From assembly GCF_014267175.1 (NCBI RefSeq), contig NZ_JACMTR010000002.1, positions 5,233,501 through 5,297,500 of the forward strand: 64,000 nt of DNA, read 5' to 3'. Shown here in pieces: positions 25,230 to 34,211 of this stretch (positions within the stretch are counted from its first letter, which is position 1; each line of letters starts with the position of its first letter). The translations under genes were made by a program, and so were the position numbers. This stretch comes from Pseudonocardia sp. C8. GTDB lineage: Bacteria > Actinomycetota > Actinomycetes > Mycobacteriales > Pseudonocardiaceae. Under the pieces are notes generated by a model. It was not told where the DNA came from. It worked only from the letters and a program-made list of their open reading frames with translations, and made no database searches.

Positions 25230-26249
25230 ATGGACAAGACCGTTCGAGTGGCTGCCGTGCAGGCCGAGCCCGCGTGGTTCGACCTCGCCGCCGGCGTCGA
25301 CAAGGTCGTCGACCTCATCGGACAGGCCGCAGCCCGGGGCGCGCAGCTCGTCGGCTTCGGAGAGACGTTCGTCCCCGGCTACCCGTGGTGGATCTGGCTC
25401 GACTCACCGGCCGCGGGTATGCAGTTCGTGCCCCGCTACGCCGCCAACTCGATGACCCGCGACGGCGCCGAGATGGACCGCATCCGGCGGGCCGCCGCGC
25501 AGCACCGCATCCACGTCGTGCTCGGCTTCAGCGAACGGGCCGGGGGCAGCCTCTACATGGCACAGGCGTTCATCTCCGACACCGGCGAGCTCATCGCGGT
25601 GCGCCGCAAGCTCAAGCCCACCCACGTCGAACGCTCGGTCTACGGCGAAGGTGACGGCAGCGACCTGCAGGTCCACGACACCACGCTGGGCAAGCTCGGC
25701 GGGCTCAACTGCTGGGAGCACTTCCAGCCGCTGACCAAGTACGCCATGTACAGCCTCGGCGAACAGATCCACGTCGCGTCCTGGCCCAGCTTCTCGGTCT
25801 ACCGCAGCGCCGCCCAGGCACTCGGCCCGACGGTCAACACCGCGGCCAGCCTCATGTACGCCGTCGAGGGACAGACCTTCGTCGTCGCGCCCTGCTCGAC
25901 GGTCGGCCGGGCCGGCCAGGAGCTGTTCTGCGACACCGACACGAAAAAGCAGCTCCTGCGCACCGGCGGCGGCTTCGCCCGCATCTACGGCCCCGAGGGC
26001 TCCGAGCTCGCCACCCCGCTCGCCGAGGACGAGGAAGGCCTCCTGTTCGCCGACCTCGACCCCGCGCTCATCGCCATCGCCAAGTCCGCGGCCGACCCGG
26101 TCGGCCACTACTCCCGCCCCGACGTCTTCCGCCTGCTGGTCAACCGCAACCCCGCTCCGCGGGTGGTCGAGACCTCCGCCGAACAGGTCACGACGCTCCC
26201 GGCACATCACGACGACGAGTCGCTCACCGCGCCGATGTCCCCGGTCTGA
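25230..26249 (+). CDS. nitrilase (carbon-nitrogen hydrolase)
   Basis: 339-aa nitrilase that hydrolyses nitriles to carboxylic acid and ammonia in the cytoplasm. The catalytic triad is visible: Glu45 in GFGETFVPGYPWW, Lys within RKLKPTHVER (~126-135) and Cys161 in GGLNCWEHFQPL. The GYPWW and VYGEGDG motifs match the aliphatic/aryl nitrilases of actinobacteria rather than amidases. AAGGAGG precedes ATG 25230. The product acid could feed the CoA-dependent operon downstream (inference). Its last 26 bp overlap the convergent LysR gene. Confidence 0.93.
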   Translation: MDKTVRVAAVQAEPAWFDLAAGVDKVVDLIGQAAARGAQLVGFGETFVPGYPWWIWLDSPAAGMQFVPRYAANSMTRDGAEMDRIRRAAAQHRIHVVLGFSERAGGSLYMAQAFISDTGELIAVRRKLKPTHVERSVYGEGDGSDLQVHDTTLGKLGGLNCWEHFQPLTKYAMYSLGEQIHVASWPSFSVYRSAAQALGPTVNTAASLMYAVEGQTFVVAPCSTVGRAGQELFCDTDTKKQLLRTGGGFARIYGPEGSELATPLAEDEEGLLFADLDPALIAIAKSAADPVGHYSRPDVFRLLVNRNPAPRVVETSAEQVTTLPAHHDDESLTAPMSPV

Positions 26250-27162
26250 CCGACGCCGTTCCGGCCCCCGGCAGCACCTCGTCCGAGGTCTGCAGGACCC
26301 GGCGCAGGACGGCCGACTCGTCGTCGTGCCGCCACGCGAGGACGACGTCGATCGGCGGGAGCGGGTCGCTGATCTCCTGGACGCACACGCCGTCGAGCGG
26401 GAGGTGGGTGACCGCGCTCGCCGTGGTGAAGTGCAGACCGACCCCCGCCGAGACCAGCGCCATGCAGGTCCACGAATCGGGGGCGGTCTGGGCGAACCGG
26501 GGCGCGAACCCGGCGGCGTGACACTGCTCGACGAGGGTGGCCCGCACCGCGGAGCCGAACGACTCCGGGAAGGCAACCAGCGGCTCGTCGCGGAAGTCGC
26601 CGATGGAGACCGTCGTGGCCCGGGCGAGCCGGTGCCCGGTCGGCACCGCGACCACGCACCGCTCGCGGGCGACGACACGGCTCGCCACGCCGACCGGCGG
26701 CCGCACGAACCGGGCGAGCGCCAGGTCGGCGTCCCCGTCGAGCAGCTCGGTGAGCGCGGTCGCGCCGTAGCGGCCGGGCAGGAACTCGAGGTCGACGAGC
26801 GGGTGCTGCTCCCGCACCGCGCGGGCGAGCTGGCCCACCGCGGCGTGCGCCGACGGGCCCGCGAAGGAGATCCGGACCCGGCCACTGCGCCCGTCCCTGG
26901 CGGCGGTGACCGCGGCCCGCGCCTCGTCCGTGCGGGTGAGCAGGGCGCGGGCGTGCGGGAGGAGTGCGAGGCCGGCCGGGGTCAGCTCGACGCGGCGCGT
27001 GGTGCGCCGGAACATCTCGGCGCCGAGCTCGGTCTCCAGCGCCCGTACGGTCCGGCTGAGGTGCGGCTGCGCCAGGTGCAGCCGCGCGGCCGCCCGCCCG
27101 AAGTGCAGCTCCTCGGCGACCGCGACGAACACCTGAAGCTTCTGCGTGTCCACACCCACCAT
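26224..27162 (-). CDS. LysR-family regulator of the acyl-CoA operon
   Basis: 312-aa LysR regulator: N-terminal winged helix (QKLQVFVAVAEELHFGRAAARLHLAQPHLSRTV, residues ~7-40) and a periplasmic-binding-like effector domain. The start is ATG 27162 (MVGVDTQ). It is divergent from the acyl-CoA dehydrogenase gene (78-bp gap) and probably controls that operon through the dyad at 27184-27206. Its 3' end overlaps the nitrilase gene tail by 26 bp, a convergent arrangement. Confidence 0.9.
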   Translation of the reverse strand: MVGVDTQKLQVFVAVAEELHFGRAAARLHLAQPHLSRTVRALETELGAEMFRRTTRRVELTPAGLALLPHARALLTRTDEARAAVTAARDGRSGRVRISFAGPSAHAAVGQLARAVREQHPLVDLEFLPGRYGATALTELLDGDADLALARFVRPPVGVASRVVARERCVVAVPTGHRLARATTVSIGDFRDEPLVAFPESFGSAVRATLVEQCHAAGFAPRFAQTAPDSWTCMALVSAGVGLHFTTASAVTHLPLDGVCVQEISDPLPPIDVVLAWRHDDESAVLRRVLQTSDEVLPGAGTASVRPGTSAR

Positions 27163-27183
27163 CCTTTGATGCCTCGACCGAAT

Positions 27184-27206
27184 CAATATGCCAGAGACTG
27201 GTATTG
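27184..27206. promoter_or_regulatory. LysR-type operator dyad
   Basis: CAATATGCCAG (27184-27194) and CTGGTATTG (27198-27206) form an imperfect dyad, one arm with a 2-nt insertion, in the AT-richest part of the LysR/acyl-CoA dehydrogenase gap. Its form (an interrupted dyad with T and A at the ends) is what a LysR regulator would bind. Confidence 0.5.
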
Positions 27207-27239
27207 GACAGGCGATGGATTTCGCCGGACGATCGGGAC

Positions 27240-28436
27240 ATGAGCCAGACAGCGTCGTCGACGTCCGAGGTGTCTGCCGAGGACTTCGAGTTCATCCGCC
27301 GGCAGGTCCGCGACTTCATCCGGTCCACGGTCGTGCCCCGCGAGAACGAGATCATGCGCACCGACCGGATCCCCGACGACCTGCGCGCGGCGGCCGCCGA
27401 GATGGGCCTGTTCGGCTACGCGATCCCCGCGCAGTGGGGCGGGATCGGGCTCGACCTGACCCAGGACGTCGAGCTGGCGATGGAGTTCGGCTACACCACG
27501 CTGGCCCTGCGCTCGATGTTCGGCACCAGCAACGGCATCGCCGGCCAGGTGCTGGTCGGATTCGGCACCGACACCCAGAAGAAGCAGTGGCTCGAGCGCA
27601 TCGCCTCCGGCGAGGTGGTCGCCTCGTTCGCCCTGACCGAACCCGGCGCCGGCTCGAACCCGGCCGGCCTGCGCACCCGCGCCCGCCGCGACGGCTCCGG
27701 CGACGACGCCGGATGGGTGATCGACGGCCAGAAGCAGTTCATCACCAACGCGCCCTCGGCGAGCCTGTTCGTGGTCTTCGCCCGCTACGCCGACCCGGAA
27801 CCGGGCAACCCCGGCATCGCGGTGTTCCTGGTACCCGCCGACACCCCCGGGGTCACCGTCGGCCCGAAGGACGCCAAGATGGGCCAGGAGGGGTCCACCA
27901 CCTCCGACGTGCACTTCGACGGCGTGCGGGTGCCGGCCGACGCACTCGTCGGCGGCGACCCCGCGGCCGGCTACAAGGCCGCGATGACCTCGCTCGCCCG
28001 CGGCCGGGTGCACATCGCCGGACTGGCCGTCGGCACCGCGCAGCGGGCACTCGACGAGTCGGTCTCCTACGCCGTCCAGAACACCCAGGGCGGGCAGCGG
28101 CTCGGCGACTTCCAGCTCGTCCAGGCCCACCTCGCCGACATGCAGACCGGGGTGTTCGCCGGGCGCGCCATGGTCCGCGACGCCGCCCGCGCCTACGTCG
28201 ACGGCACGGACCGGCGGATCGCGCCGTCGGCGGCGAAGCTGTTCTGCACCGAGATGGTCGGCCGGGTCGCCGACCTGGCCGTGCAGGTCCACGGCGGCGC
28301 CGGCTACATGCGCGAGGTCCCGGTCGAGCGGATCTACCGCGACGTCCGGCTGCTGCGCCTCTACGAGGGCACCAGCGAGATCCAGCGGCTCATCATCGGC
28401 GGCGGGCTCGTCAAGCAGGCGGTGGCCGGCTCGTGA
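27240..28436 (+). CDS. acyl-CoA dehydrogenase
   Basis: 398-aa FAD-dependent acyl-CoA dehydrogenase, introducing a 2,3-double bond in an acyl-CoA. Family signatures are FALTEPGAGSNPAGLRT (~140) for FAD/substrate binding and RLYEGTSEIQRLIIGGG (~375) with the catalytic Glu. The start is ATG 27240 (MSQTASS), not 27204. It is first of three overlapping genes (dehydrogenase, CoA-transferase, SDR), so the operon activates an acid and starts its beta-oxidation-like degradation. Electrons would go to ETF. The acyl chain is not identifiable. Confidence 0.92.
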   Translation: MSQTASSTSEVSAEDFEFIRRQVRDFIRSTVVPRENEIMRTDRIPDDLRAAAAEMGLFGYAIPAQWGGIGLDLTQDVELAMEFGYTTLALRSMFGTSNGIAGQVLVGFGTDTQKKQWLERIASGEVVASFALTEPGAGSNPAGLRTRARRDGSGDDAGWVIDGQKQFITNAPSASLFVVFARYADPEPGNPGIAVFLVPADTPGVTVGPKDAKMGQEGSTTSDVHFDGVRVPADALVGGDPAAGYKAAMTSLARGRVHIAGLAVGTAQRALDESVSYAVQNTQGGQRLGDFQLVQAHLADMQTGVFAGRAMVRDAARAYVDGTDRRIAPSAAKLFCTEMVGRVADLAVQVHGGAGYMREVPVERIYRDVRLLRLYEGTSEIQRLIIGGGLVKQAVAGS

Positions 28437-29611
28437 CCCTCCCCCTGGCCGGCTACACCGTCGTCGCCCTCGAACAGGCCGTCGCCGGACCGATCGCCAC
28501 CCGGCACCTGGCCGACCTCGGGGCGCGCGTCATCAAGATCGAACGCCCGGGCGAGGGCGACTTCGCCCGCCACTACGACACCGCCGTGCACGGCCTGGCC
28601 ACCCACTTCGTGTGGCTCAACCGCGGCAAGGAGTCCCTGGCCGTCGACCTGAAGTCCGCGCCCGGCATCCGGGTGGTGCGCGAGCTCATCGGACGCTCGG
28701 ACGTGTTCCTGCACAACACCGCCCCCGGTGTCGTCGAACGTCTCGGGCTCGACGCCGACACGCTGCGCGCGGCGGACCCGCGCCTGGTCGTGGTCAACAT
28801 CTCGGGCTACGGCAGCAGCGGGCCGCGCCGGGACCGCAAGGCCTACGACATGCTCGTGCAGGCCGAGTCGGGCATGGTCTCGGTCACCGGGACCCCGGAC
28901 ACCCCGGTCAAGACCGGGGTGCCCAACGCCGACATCGCCGCGGGGCTCTACTCCGCCGTGTCGGCGCTCGGCGCCCTGCTGCGCCGGGAACGCAGCGGCG
29001 AGGGCGCGACCGTGGACGTGTCCATGTTCGACGCCGCCGTCGAGTGGATGGGCCACCCGCTGTACATGCAGCTCTACGGCGGGACCCAGGTCCCGCGCAT
29101 GGGGCTGAGCCACGCAGCGATCGCGCCCTACGACACCTACCCCACCGCCGACGGCGAGATCCTCATCGGCGTCCAGAACGACCGCGGCTGGCGCATGCTG
29201 GTCACCGACGTCTTCGCCGACCCCGGGCTCGCCGACGACCCCCGCTTCGCCACGAACGTCGCCCGCGTCCGGAACCGGACCGCCTGCGACGCCGCCGTCG
29301 CCGGGCACACCGTCCGCTGGGACACGACCGAGCTCGACGAACGCCTGGCCGCGGCCGGGATCCCGGCCGCCCAGGTCAACGGCACCGCCGAACTCGTCGA
29401 GCACCCGCAGCTGCGCGAGCGCGACCGCTGGCGCACCGTCGCCACCGAGGCCGGCGCCGTGCGCGGGGTCCTCCCACCGATGACCTTCCGCGACGTCGAG
29501 CTGCCCATGGGCACGGTGCCCGCGCTCGGCGAGCACACCCGCACGATCCTCGCCGAGCTCGGGCTCGACGAGGACGCCCTCACCGACACCGTGGAGTCCA
29601 CCCGTGCCTGA
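28433..29611 (+). CDS. CaiB/BaiF family III CoA-transferase
   Basis: 392-aa formyl-CoA-transferase-type enzyme moving CoA between acids. The start is GTG 28433 in a GTGA overlap with the dehydrogenase stop. Landmarks are DLGARVIKIERPGEGDFAR (~30), LNRGKESLAVDLK (~62), NISGYG (~121) and the nucleophilic Asp in VDVSMFDAAVEWM (~199). It probably makes the CoA ester used by the preceding dehydrogenase. Its stop overlaps the SDR start by 8 bp. Confidence 0.92.
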   Translation: MTLPLAGYTVVALEQAVAGPIATRHLADLGARVIKIERPGEGDFARHYDTAVHGLATHFVWLNRGKESLAVDLKSAPGIRVVRELIGRSDVFLHNTAPGVVERLGLDADTLRAADPRLVVVNISGYGSSGPRRDRKAYDMLVQAESGMVSVTGTPDTPVKTGVPNADIAAGLYSAVSALGALLRRERSGEGATVDVSMFDAAVEWMGHPLYMQLYGGTQVPRMGLSHAAIAPYDTYPTADGEILIGVQNDRGWRMLVTDVFADPGLADDPRFATNVARVRNRTACDAAVAGHTVRWDTTELDERLAAAGIPAAQVNGTAELVEHPQLRERDRWRTVATEAGAVRGVLPPMTFRDVELPMGTVPALGEHTRTILAELGLDEDALTDTVESTRA

Positions 29612-30365
29612 ACCGTCCCCCACCGTCGCCGTCGTCACCGGTGCTGCCCGCGGCATCGGCGCCGCCACCGCGCGACGCCTCGCCGACGACGGCCTGCACG
29701 TCGCGGTCCTCGACCTCGACGAGCGGGCCGCCAAGGCCACCGCCGACACCATCGCCACCCGGGGCGGCGTCGCCGTCGGCGTCGGCGCCGACGTCTCGGA
29801 CACCGACGCCGTCACCGGTGCCGTGGCCCGGATCGCCCGCGAGCTCGGGCCACCGACCGTCCTGGTGAACAACGCCGGCATCACCCGGGACAACCTGCTG
29901 TTCAAGATGGCCGACGCCGACTGGGACGCCGTGATGGGCGTCCACCTGCGCGGAGCGTTCCTGATGACGCGCGCGGTGCAGCACCACATGGTCGACGCCG
30001 AGTGGGGCCGCATCGTGAACCTGTCCTCGACCTCGGCCCTCGGCAACCGCGGACAGGCGAACTACTCCACGGCCAAGGCCGGCCTGCAGGGCTTCACCAA
30101 GACGCTCGCGATCGAGCTCGGGAAGTTCGGCGTGACCGCCAACTGCATCGCCCCCGGGTTCATCGCCAGCGACATGACCCGCGCGACCGCCGAGCGCATC
30201 GGCGTCCCCTGGGAGCAGTACGTCCAGGACCGCGCGAAGGCGATCCCCGTGCAGCGCGCCGGCCAGGTCGACGACATCGCCCAGGCGGTCTCGTTCTTCG
30301 TGGACCGGCGCTCCGGGTTCGTGTCCGGCCAGGTCCTGTACGTGGCCGGTGGCCCGCGCGGCTGA
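29604..30365 (+). CDS. FabG-like SDR oxidoreductase
   Basis: 253-aa short-chain dehydrogenase. Cofactor motif TGAARGIGAA (~12), NNAG (~89), catalytic Ser in NLSSTSA and YSTAK pair (~153). It starts at GTG 29604 inside the CoA-transferase gene (8-bp overlap), so it is co-translated. In this operon it most likely oxidises or reduces the beta-hydroxy/keto acyl-CoA formed after dehydrogenation. It resembles 3-oxoacyl-ACP/CoA reductases in length and motifs. Confidence 0.9.
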   Translation: MPEPSPTVAVVTGAARGIGAATARRLADDGLHVAVLDLDERAAKATADTIATRGGVAVGVGADVSDTDAVTGAVARIARELGPPTVLVNNAGITRDNLLFKMADADWDAVMGVHLRGAFLMTRAVQHHMVDAEWGRIVNLSSTSALGNRGQANYSTAKAGLQGFTKTLAIELGKFGVTANCIAPGFIASDMTRATAERIGVPWEQYVQDRAKAIPVQRAGQVDDIAQAVSFFVDRRSGFVSGQVLYVAGGPRG

Positions 30366-30426
30366 CCGGTCGCCGGCCGGGTGCCGGTGCCGCGGTGCGG
30401 ATTCCTCTCCGGACGGCCGGTCCATC

Positions 30427-32352
30427 TCATGTGTCCGGTTGCAGCCGGAACGTGAACTGCAGGTGCCGCCACTCCCCGCCGGTGTCCGTGCCGTCGGGCA
30501 TCGGCCCGGTGCGGGGCGCGAAGTCGACGATCAGGTCGTCCTTCACGCCGAAGACGGCGTCGGAGTCGAGGTAGCTGCCGCCGCGCACGAACAGCTGGGT
30601 GATCAACTGGCGGTGTCCCTCGGCGGCGAGGAGGAAGTGCAGGTGCGGCGCCCGGTAGGGGTGCCGGCCGGTGGCCGTCAGGAGCTCGCCGACCGGCCCG
30701 TCGGCCGGGATCGGGTACTCGGAGGGGAGGATCGACCGGAAGGTCAGGTGCCCGCCGGCGTCGGTGCGCAGGCGGCCGCGGAGCACCGGTCCGTCGAGGT
30801 CGGGCAGCTGGACGTCGTAGAAGCCGTCCTCGTTGGACTGCCAGACGTCGACGACCGCGCCGGCCACCGGCTGCCCACCGGTGCCGGTGACGGACACGTC
30901 GACGTACAGGGGGGTGCCCGGCAGGCCGGCCGAGATGTCGGTGCCCTGGGGCAGCTCCGGCGGCCCGTCGACGTAGAAGGGGCCGAGCACGGCCGACGAG
31001 GTCGCCTCCGGCGTACGTGAGTTGGTGAGCAGGTCGACGACGCTGGACAGCCCGAGCGTGTCGGACAGGAGCACGAACTCCTGCCGGGTGTCGGTGGTGA
31101 TGTGCCCGGCCCGGGTCAGGAAGTCGATCCCGGCCTGCCACTCCTCCTGCGTGAGGTCGTTGTCGACGGCGAACTCGTGCAGCCGGCGCGCCAGGTCCTG
31201 CATCAGCGCGGCGAGCCGCGGCCGGGACGCGTCGTCGAACGACCGCACGACCTGGCCGGTGAGCGTACGGATCGCGGCCTCGACGCCCGGTTCGGCTCCT
31301 GGCCGCTCACCGTCGAGCGCCCGGCCCAGGAGGGCCCGGATGCCGTCCCGGGTCACCGGCTCGGGGTTCGGGTACGGGCTCGCCGTCGCCAGCTCGGCGG
31401 CCCGGTCGAGCCCGTCCTCGGACATCCCGATCTGCCGCAGCGAGGTGGGGCCGCCCGCCGCCGCGACCAGGTCGTACACCGCGCCCGGGGCGTCGGTCAC
31501 CCCCAGCCGCCGGGCGATCCGCTCCATCACGTCCGGCGTCGCGGCCGCGTTGTAGGCCATGGCGTACGGGAGGACGACGGTGTGGGTGGGGGCGTGCGGC
31601 AGGTCGAAGCTGCCCCCCAGGGTGTGGCAGAGCTTGTGATGGAGGCCCATCCCGACCGAGCCGAGGCAGGTCCCGGCGAGCCAGGCGCCGCGCAGGAGGT
31701 CCGCGCGCACGTCGCGGTCGTCGGTCCGGTCGGCGAGCGCGCGCAGGCCCCGGGCCAGGTGCTCGATCGCGTCGAGCGCCATGCCGTCGACGACCGGGTT
31801 GGCCTGCGGCGAGTAGAGCGCCTCGACGGCGTGCGCCATCGCGTTCACCGCGCTGGTGACGGCGAGTGCGCGAGGCAGCCCGGCCGACAGCTCGACGTCG
31901 TAGATCACCGTCTCGGGCAGGATCGCCGGGTCGGAGCGCGTGGTCTTGACCCCACCGGCGGTCTCCCCCAGCACCGGTGTCACCTCGGAGCCGGCGTAGG
32001 TGGTGGGCAGGACGACCTGATCGACCCCGGTGCGGGCGGCGAGTGCCTTGGACAGCCCGGTCGTCGAGCCGCCACCGACGGCGACCACGCAGTCGGCGTC
32101 GAGCCGCGTCAGCTCGGCCAGCGCACGGTCGGTGACCTCGACCGGGGTGTGCATGGTGGCACCGTCGAAGCGCCCGGCGAGGAGCCCGCCGAGCACCTTC
32201 CCGACGCGGTCGCCGGCCGCGGCGAGCTCCGGGCTCGCGAGCAGCAGGACGCGGGAGCGGCCGAGCCGGCTCACCTCGTCGGCCGTCCGGTCCAGCGTGC
32301 CGTGACCGAAGACGATGCGGGCCGGCCAGGCCGTGTAGTCGAACTGTTCCAT
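30427..32352 (-). CDS. fused maleylacetate reductase / hydroxyquinol 1,2-dioxygenase
   Basis: 641-aa bifunctional enzyme. Residues ~1-355 are an iron-type alcohol dehydrogenase fold: VVAVGGGSTTGLSKALA (NAD binding), NAMAHAVEALYS and GLHHKLCHTLGGSFDLPHAPTH (metal/substrate region). Residues ~360-641 are an intradiol dioxygenase with Fe(III) ligands Tyr in GPFYVDG (~459), Tyr in SEYPIP (~545) and the two His of HPYRAPHLHF (~566-573). The C-terminal half cleaves hydroxyquinol to maleylacetate, which the N-terminal half reduces to 3-oxoadipate, two consecutive steps of aromatic (resorcinol-type) catabolism. The frame is continuous with no start near the junction. A LysR gene lies upstream. Confidence 0.93.
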   Translation of the reverse strand: MEQFDYTAWPARIVFGHGTLDRTADEVSRLGRSRVLLLASPELAAAGDRVGKVLGGLLAGRFDGATMHTPVEVTDRALAELTRLDADCVVAVGGGSTTGLSKALAARTGVDQVVLPTTYAGSEVTPVLGETAGGVKTTRSDPAILPETVIYDVELSAGLPRALAVTSAVNAMAHAVEALYSPQANPVVDGMALDAIEHLARGLRALADRTDDRDVRADLLRGAWLAGTCLGSVGMGLHHKLCHTLGGSFDLPHAPTHTVVLPYAMAYNAAATPDVMERIARRLGVTDAPGAVYDLVAAAGGPTSLRQIGMSEDGLDRAAELATASPYPNPEPVTRDGIRALLGRALDGERPGAEPGVEAAIRTLTGQVVRSFDDASRPRLAALMQDLARRLHEFAVDNDLTQEEWQAGIDFLTRAGHITTDTRQEFVLLSDTLGLSSVVDLLTNSRTPEATSSAVLGPFYVDGPPELPQGTDISAGLPGTPLYVDVSVTGTGGQPVAGAVVDVWQSNEDGFYDVQLPDLDGPVLRGRLRTDAGGHLTFRSILPSEYPIPADGPVGELLTATGRHPYRAPHLHFLLAAEGHRQLITQLFVRGGSYLDSDAVFGVKDDLIVDFAPRTGPMPDGTDTGGEWRHLQFTFRLQPDT

Positions 32353-32557
32353 CGTGGTGCTCCTTCGGTCCGGATCGGTCGCGGGCGAGCACGTGGTCGA
32401 GGCGGCTGTGCCGAACCCCGCCGGCCCGCACGGGCAGGTCGGCCGGTCGCCTCGGGCGGCTCGTCGACCGGAAGCCGGGTGGGGCGGCCGACATCATGAT
32501 CATCGCTGCCATGGGAGGCCGCGTCGCCGGTGGCGGTGGGCTCCCGAGGAAGAACGA

Positions 32558-33496
32558 TCATGCTGTCTGCAGGACCGGGGAATCGTCGACGGGCCCGGTG
32601 TGAGCGGTGTGCCGGAGAGCCTGCAGGCCGAGGGCGATACGAGGGTGGTCGCGGCTGCCGCGGCGCAGGCTGGCGAACAGGCGCCGGTGCGGGATGCCGG
32701 GGCCGCGCAGCGGGATCACCCGGAGCGCGGGTTCGGACGGTGTGGGTACCAGCCGGGGTTTGAGGGAGATGCCGAAGCCGTGGCCGACCATCGCCGCGAC
32801 GAGTGGCCAGTCGGTCACCTCGTGGGCGATCCGGGGGCTGAATCCGGCGGTGAGGCAGGCGGCGGTGACGAGGTCGTGCTGGTCGCAGCTGCCGGGTGCG
32901 GCGAGCACCCACGGTTCGTGGGCGACGTCGTCCAGGGTGGCGCCGGCCTGGCCGGCCAGGGGATGGTCGGCGGGGACGATCAGGTCGAGCGGGTCGTCGA
33001 GCAGGTGGACCTGTTCGTAGCGGGTGTCGTCGACGCTCGGGCCGGTCCGGGTGGGCAGGGTGACGGCGAGGTCGAGCTGTTCGGTCAGCAGCCGCGGGAA
33101 CGCCTCGGCCGATTCCACCTGCGTGATGCGCACCTCCAGTCGGGGGTGGGTCCGTCGCAGGCGGCGGGCGGTCGGCAGGACGAGCAGGTCCAGGCTGGAC
33201 GGGAACCCGGCCAGCCGCAGCGGACCACCGGCCAGATCGGCGTCGGACTGCAGTTCGGCCCGGGCGCGTTCCCAGCCGGCGGCCAGGTCGTCGGCGTGGC
33301 GGAGCAGGACGTGCGCGGCCGGGGTGAGCCGGACGCGGCGACCGTCGGGTTCGAGCAGGGGGACGCCGAGTTCCTGGGCGAGCCCACGGAGCTGCTGGGA
33401 GACCGCGGACGGGGTCAGGTGCAGCGAGGTGGCGGCCGCGGTGATCGTGCCGAGCGCGTGGACCACGCGCAGGACCTGGATCCGGCGATCCATCAT
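32558..33496 (-). CDS. LysR-family regulator, probable hydroxyquinol-pathway control
   Basis: 312-aa LysR protein with helix-turn-helix at residues ~5-40 (LRVVHALGTITAAATSLHLTPSAVSQQL) and a C-terminal effector domain. The start is at ATG 33496 or 33493 (MMDRRI); longer starts run into the promoter and the oppositely oriented gene. It lies 205 bp upstream of the fused reductase/dioxygenase on the same strand and is divergent from the small membrane protein gene. Control of the fusion gene is an inference from position. Confidence 0.85.
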   Translation of the reverse strand: MMDRRIQVLRVVHALGTITAAATSLHLTPSAVSQQLRGLAQELGVPLLEPDGRRVRLTPAAHVLLRHADDLAAGWERARAELQSDADLAGGPLRLAGFPSSLDLLVLPTARRLRRTHPRLEVRITQVESAEAFPRLLTEQLDLAVTLPTRTGPSVDDTRYEQVHLLDDPLDLIVPADHPLAGQAGATLDDVAHEPWVLAAPGSCDQHDLVTAACLTAGFSPRIAHEVTDWPLVAAMVGHGFGISLKPRLVPTPSEPALRVIPLRGPGIPHRRLFASLRRGSRDHPRIALGLQALRHTAHTGPVDDSPVLQTA

Positions 33497-33568
33497 GAAG
33501 TCAGAATAGACGTTCTTCTCCACGAATGTGAAATGGACCTGCTGCTTGGACGGGGTCACGCTGGTCGC

Positions 33569-34165
33569 ATGCACACGATCTGCGCCCTGCACGAGGTCTC
33601 CCGTCACCGCACCAGCGAGGGGCTGGTCAGCTACCACCGATGCCGGTGCGGCCGCCTGGAGGTTCGCCGGCAGGACGTCACGATTCTCAGCAGCGCCGGC
33701 GACACGCAGCCTGCGCCGCCGGTACCAGGTCGGACCCCCGTCACCCCGGCGGGCGGCCGGGCGGGTGGGACGCGGATCGCCGCCGCGCTCGGCGACCGGG
33801 TCGTCGCCCCGCTGGTGCTGGTCCTGATGCTCGTCGCGGCGACCGCCGTACCGCCGGCCGCGCTGGTCGTCGAGGTGGGGCTGGGCCTGTTCGTCGGCGG
33901 GTTGGCCGGGGTCGGCGCCGGGTTCGTCGCGGCGGACCCGGGCCGGGGGGTGGCGGTCGCGGTGCGGACCGCCGCGGTGGCGATTCCCGTCGTGGTCGTG
34001 AGCTCGGGACTGGTCGCGGCGCTCGGCCCGGTCAGCGTGATCGCGCTGCCTGCGATCTATACCGTCGCCGGCCTCGCATGGTGGGCCACGCGGAGCGGTG
34101 CCGGGGATACACGTGCGGCAGCCCGCACTCCGTCCAGGGGAAGCCGTCGGGCGACGCGAGCCTGA
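33569..34165 (+). CDS. small membrane protein with Cys-rich N terminus
   Basis: 198-aa protein I cannot assign. It starts at ATG 33569. The N terminus has MHTICALHE...SYHRCRCGRLEVR with three Cys and four His in the first 30 residues, a possible small metal-binding or zinc-ribbon-like motif. A Pro-rich linker follows, then three to four hydrophobic helices (about residues 78-97, 99-120, 128-150 and 152-168) and a basic C terminus. It is divergent from the LysR gene and 46 bp before tRNA-Arg. Confidence 0.6.
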   Translation: MHTICALHEVSRHRTSEGLVSYHRCRCGRLEVRRQDVTILSSAGDTQPAPPVPGRTPVTPAGGRAGGTRIAAALGDRVVAPLVLVLMLVAATAVPPAALVVEVGLGLFVGGLAGVGAGFVAADPGRGVAVAVRTAAVAIPVVVVSSGLVAALGPVSVIALPAIYTVAGLAWWATRSGAGDTRAAARTPSRGSRRATRA

Positions 34166-34211
34166 GCCTTGCCGACCCCGACCGGCCGGGCGGAGGCCGG
34201 GGGCTGTAGTG

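Noticed and set aside
28361..30046. Long open frame on the strand opposite the CoA-transferase and SDR genes
   Set aside because: It has no domain, is rich in Gly/Arg/Val as expected from the antisense of GC-biased codons, and overlaps two clear enzymes.
30427..32352. Reductase/dioxygenase fusion as a sequencing artefact
   Set aside because: The frame is open through the junction with good codon bias, and such fusions are annotated in other actinobacteria.
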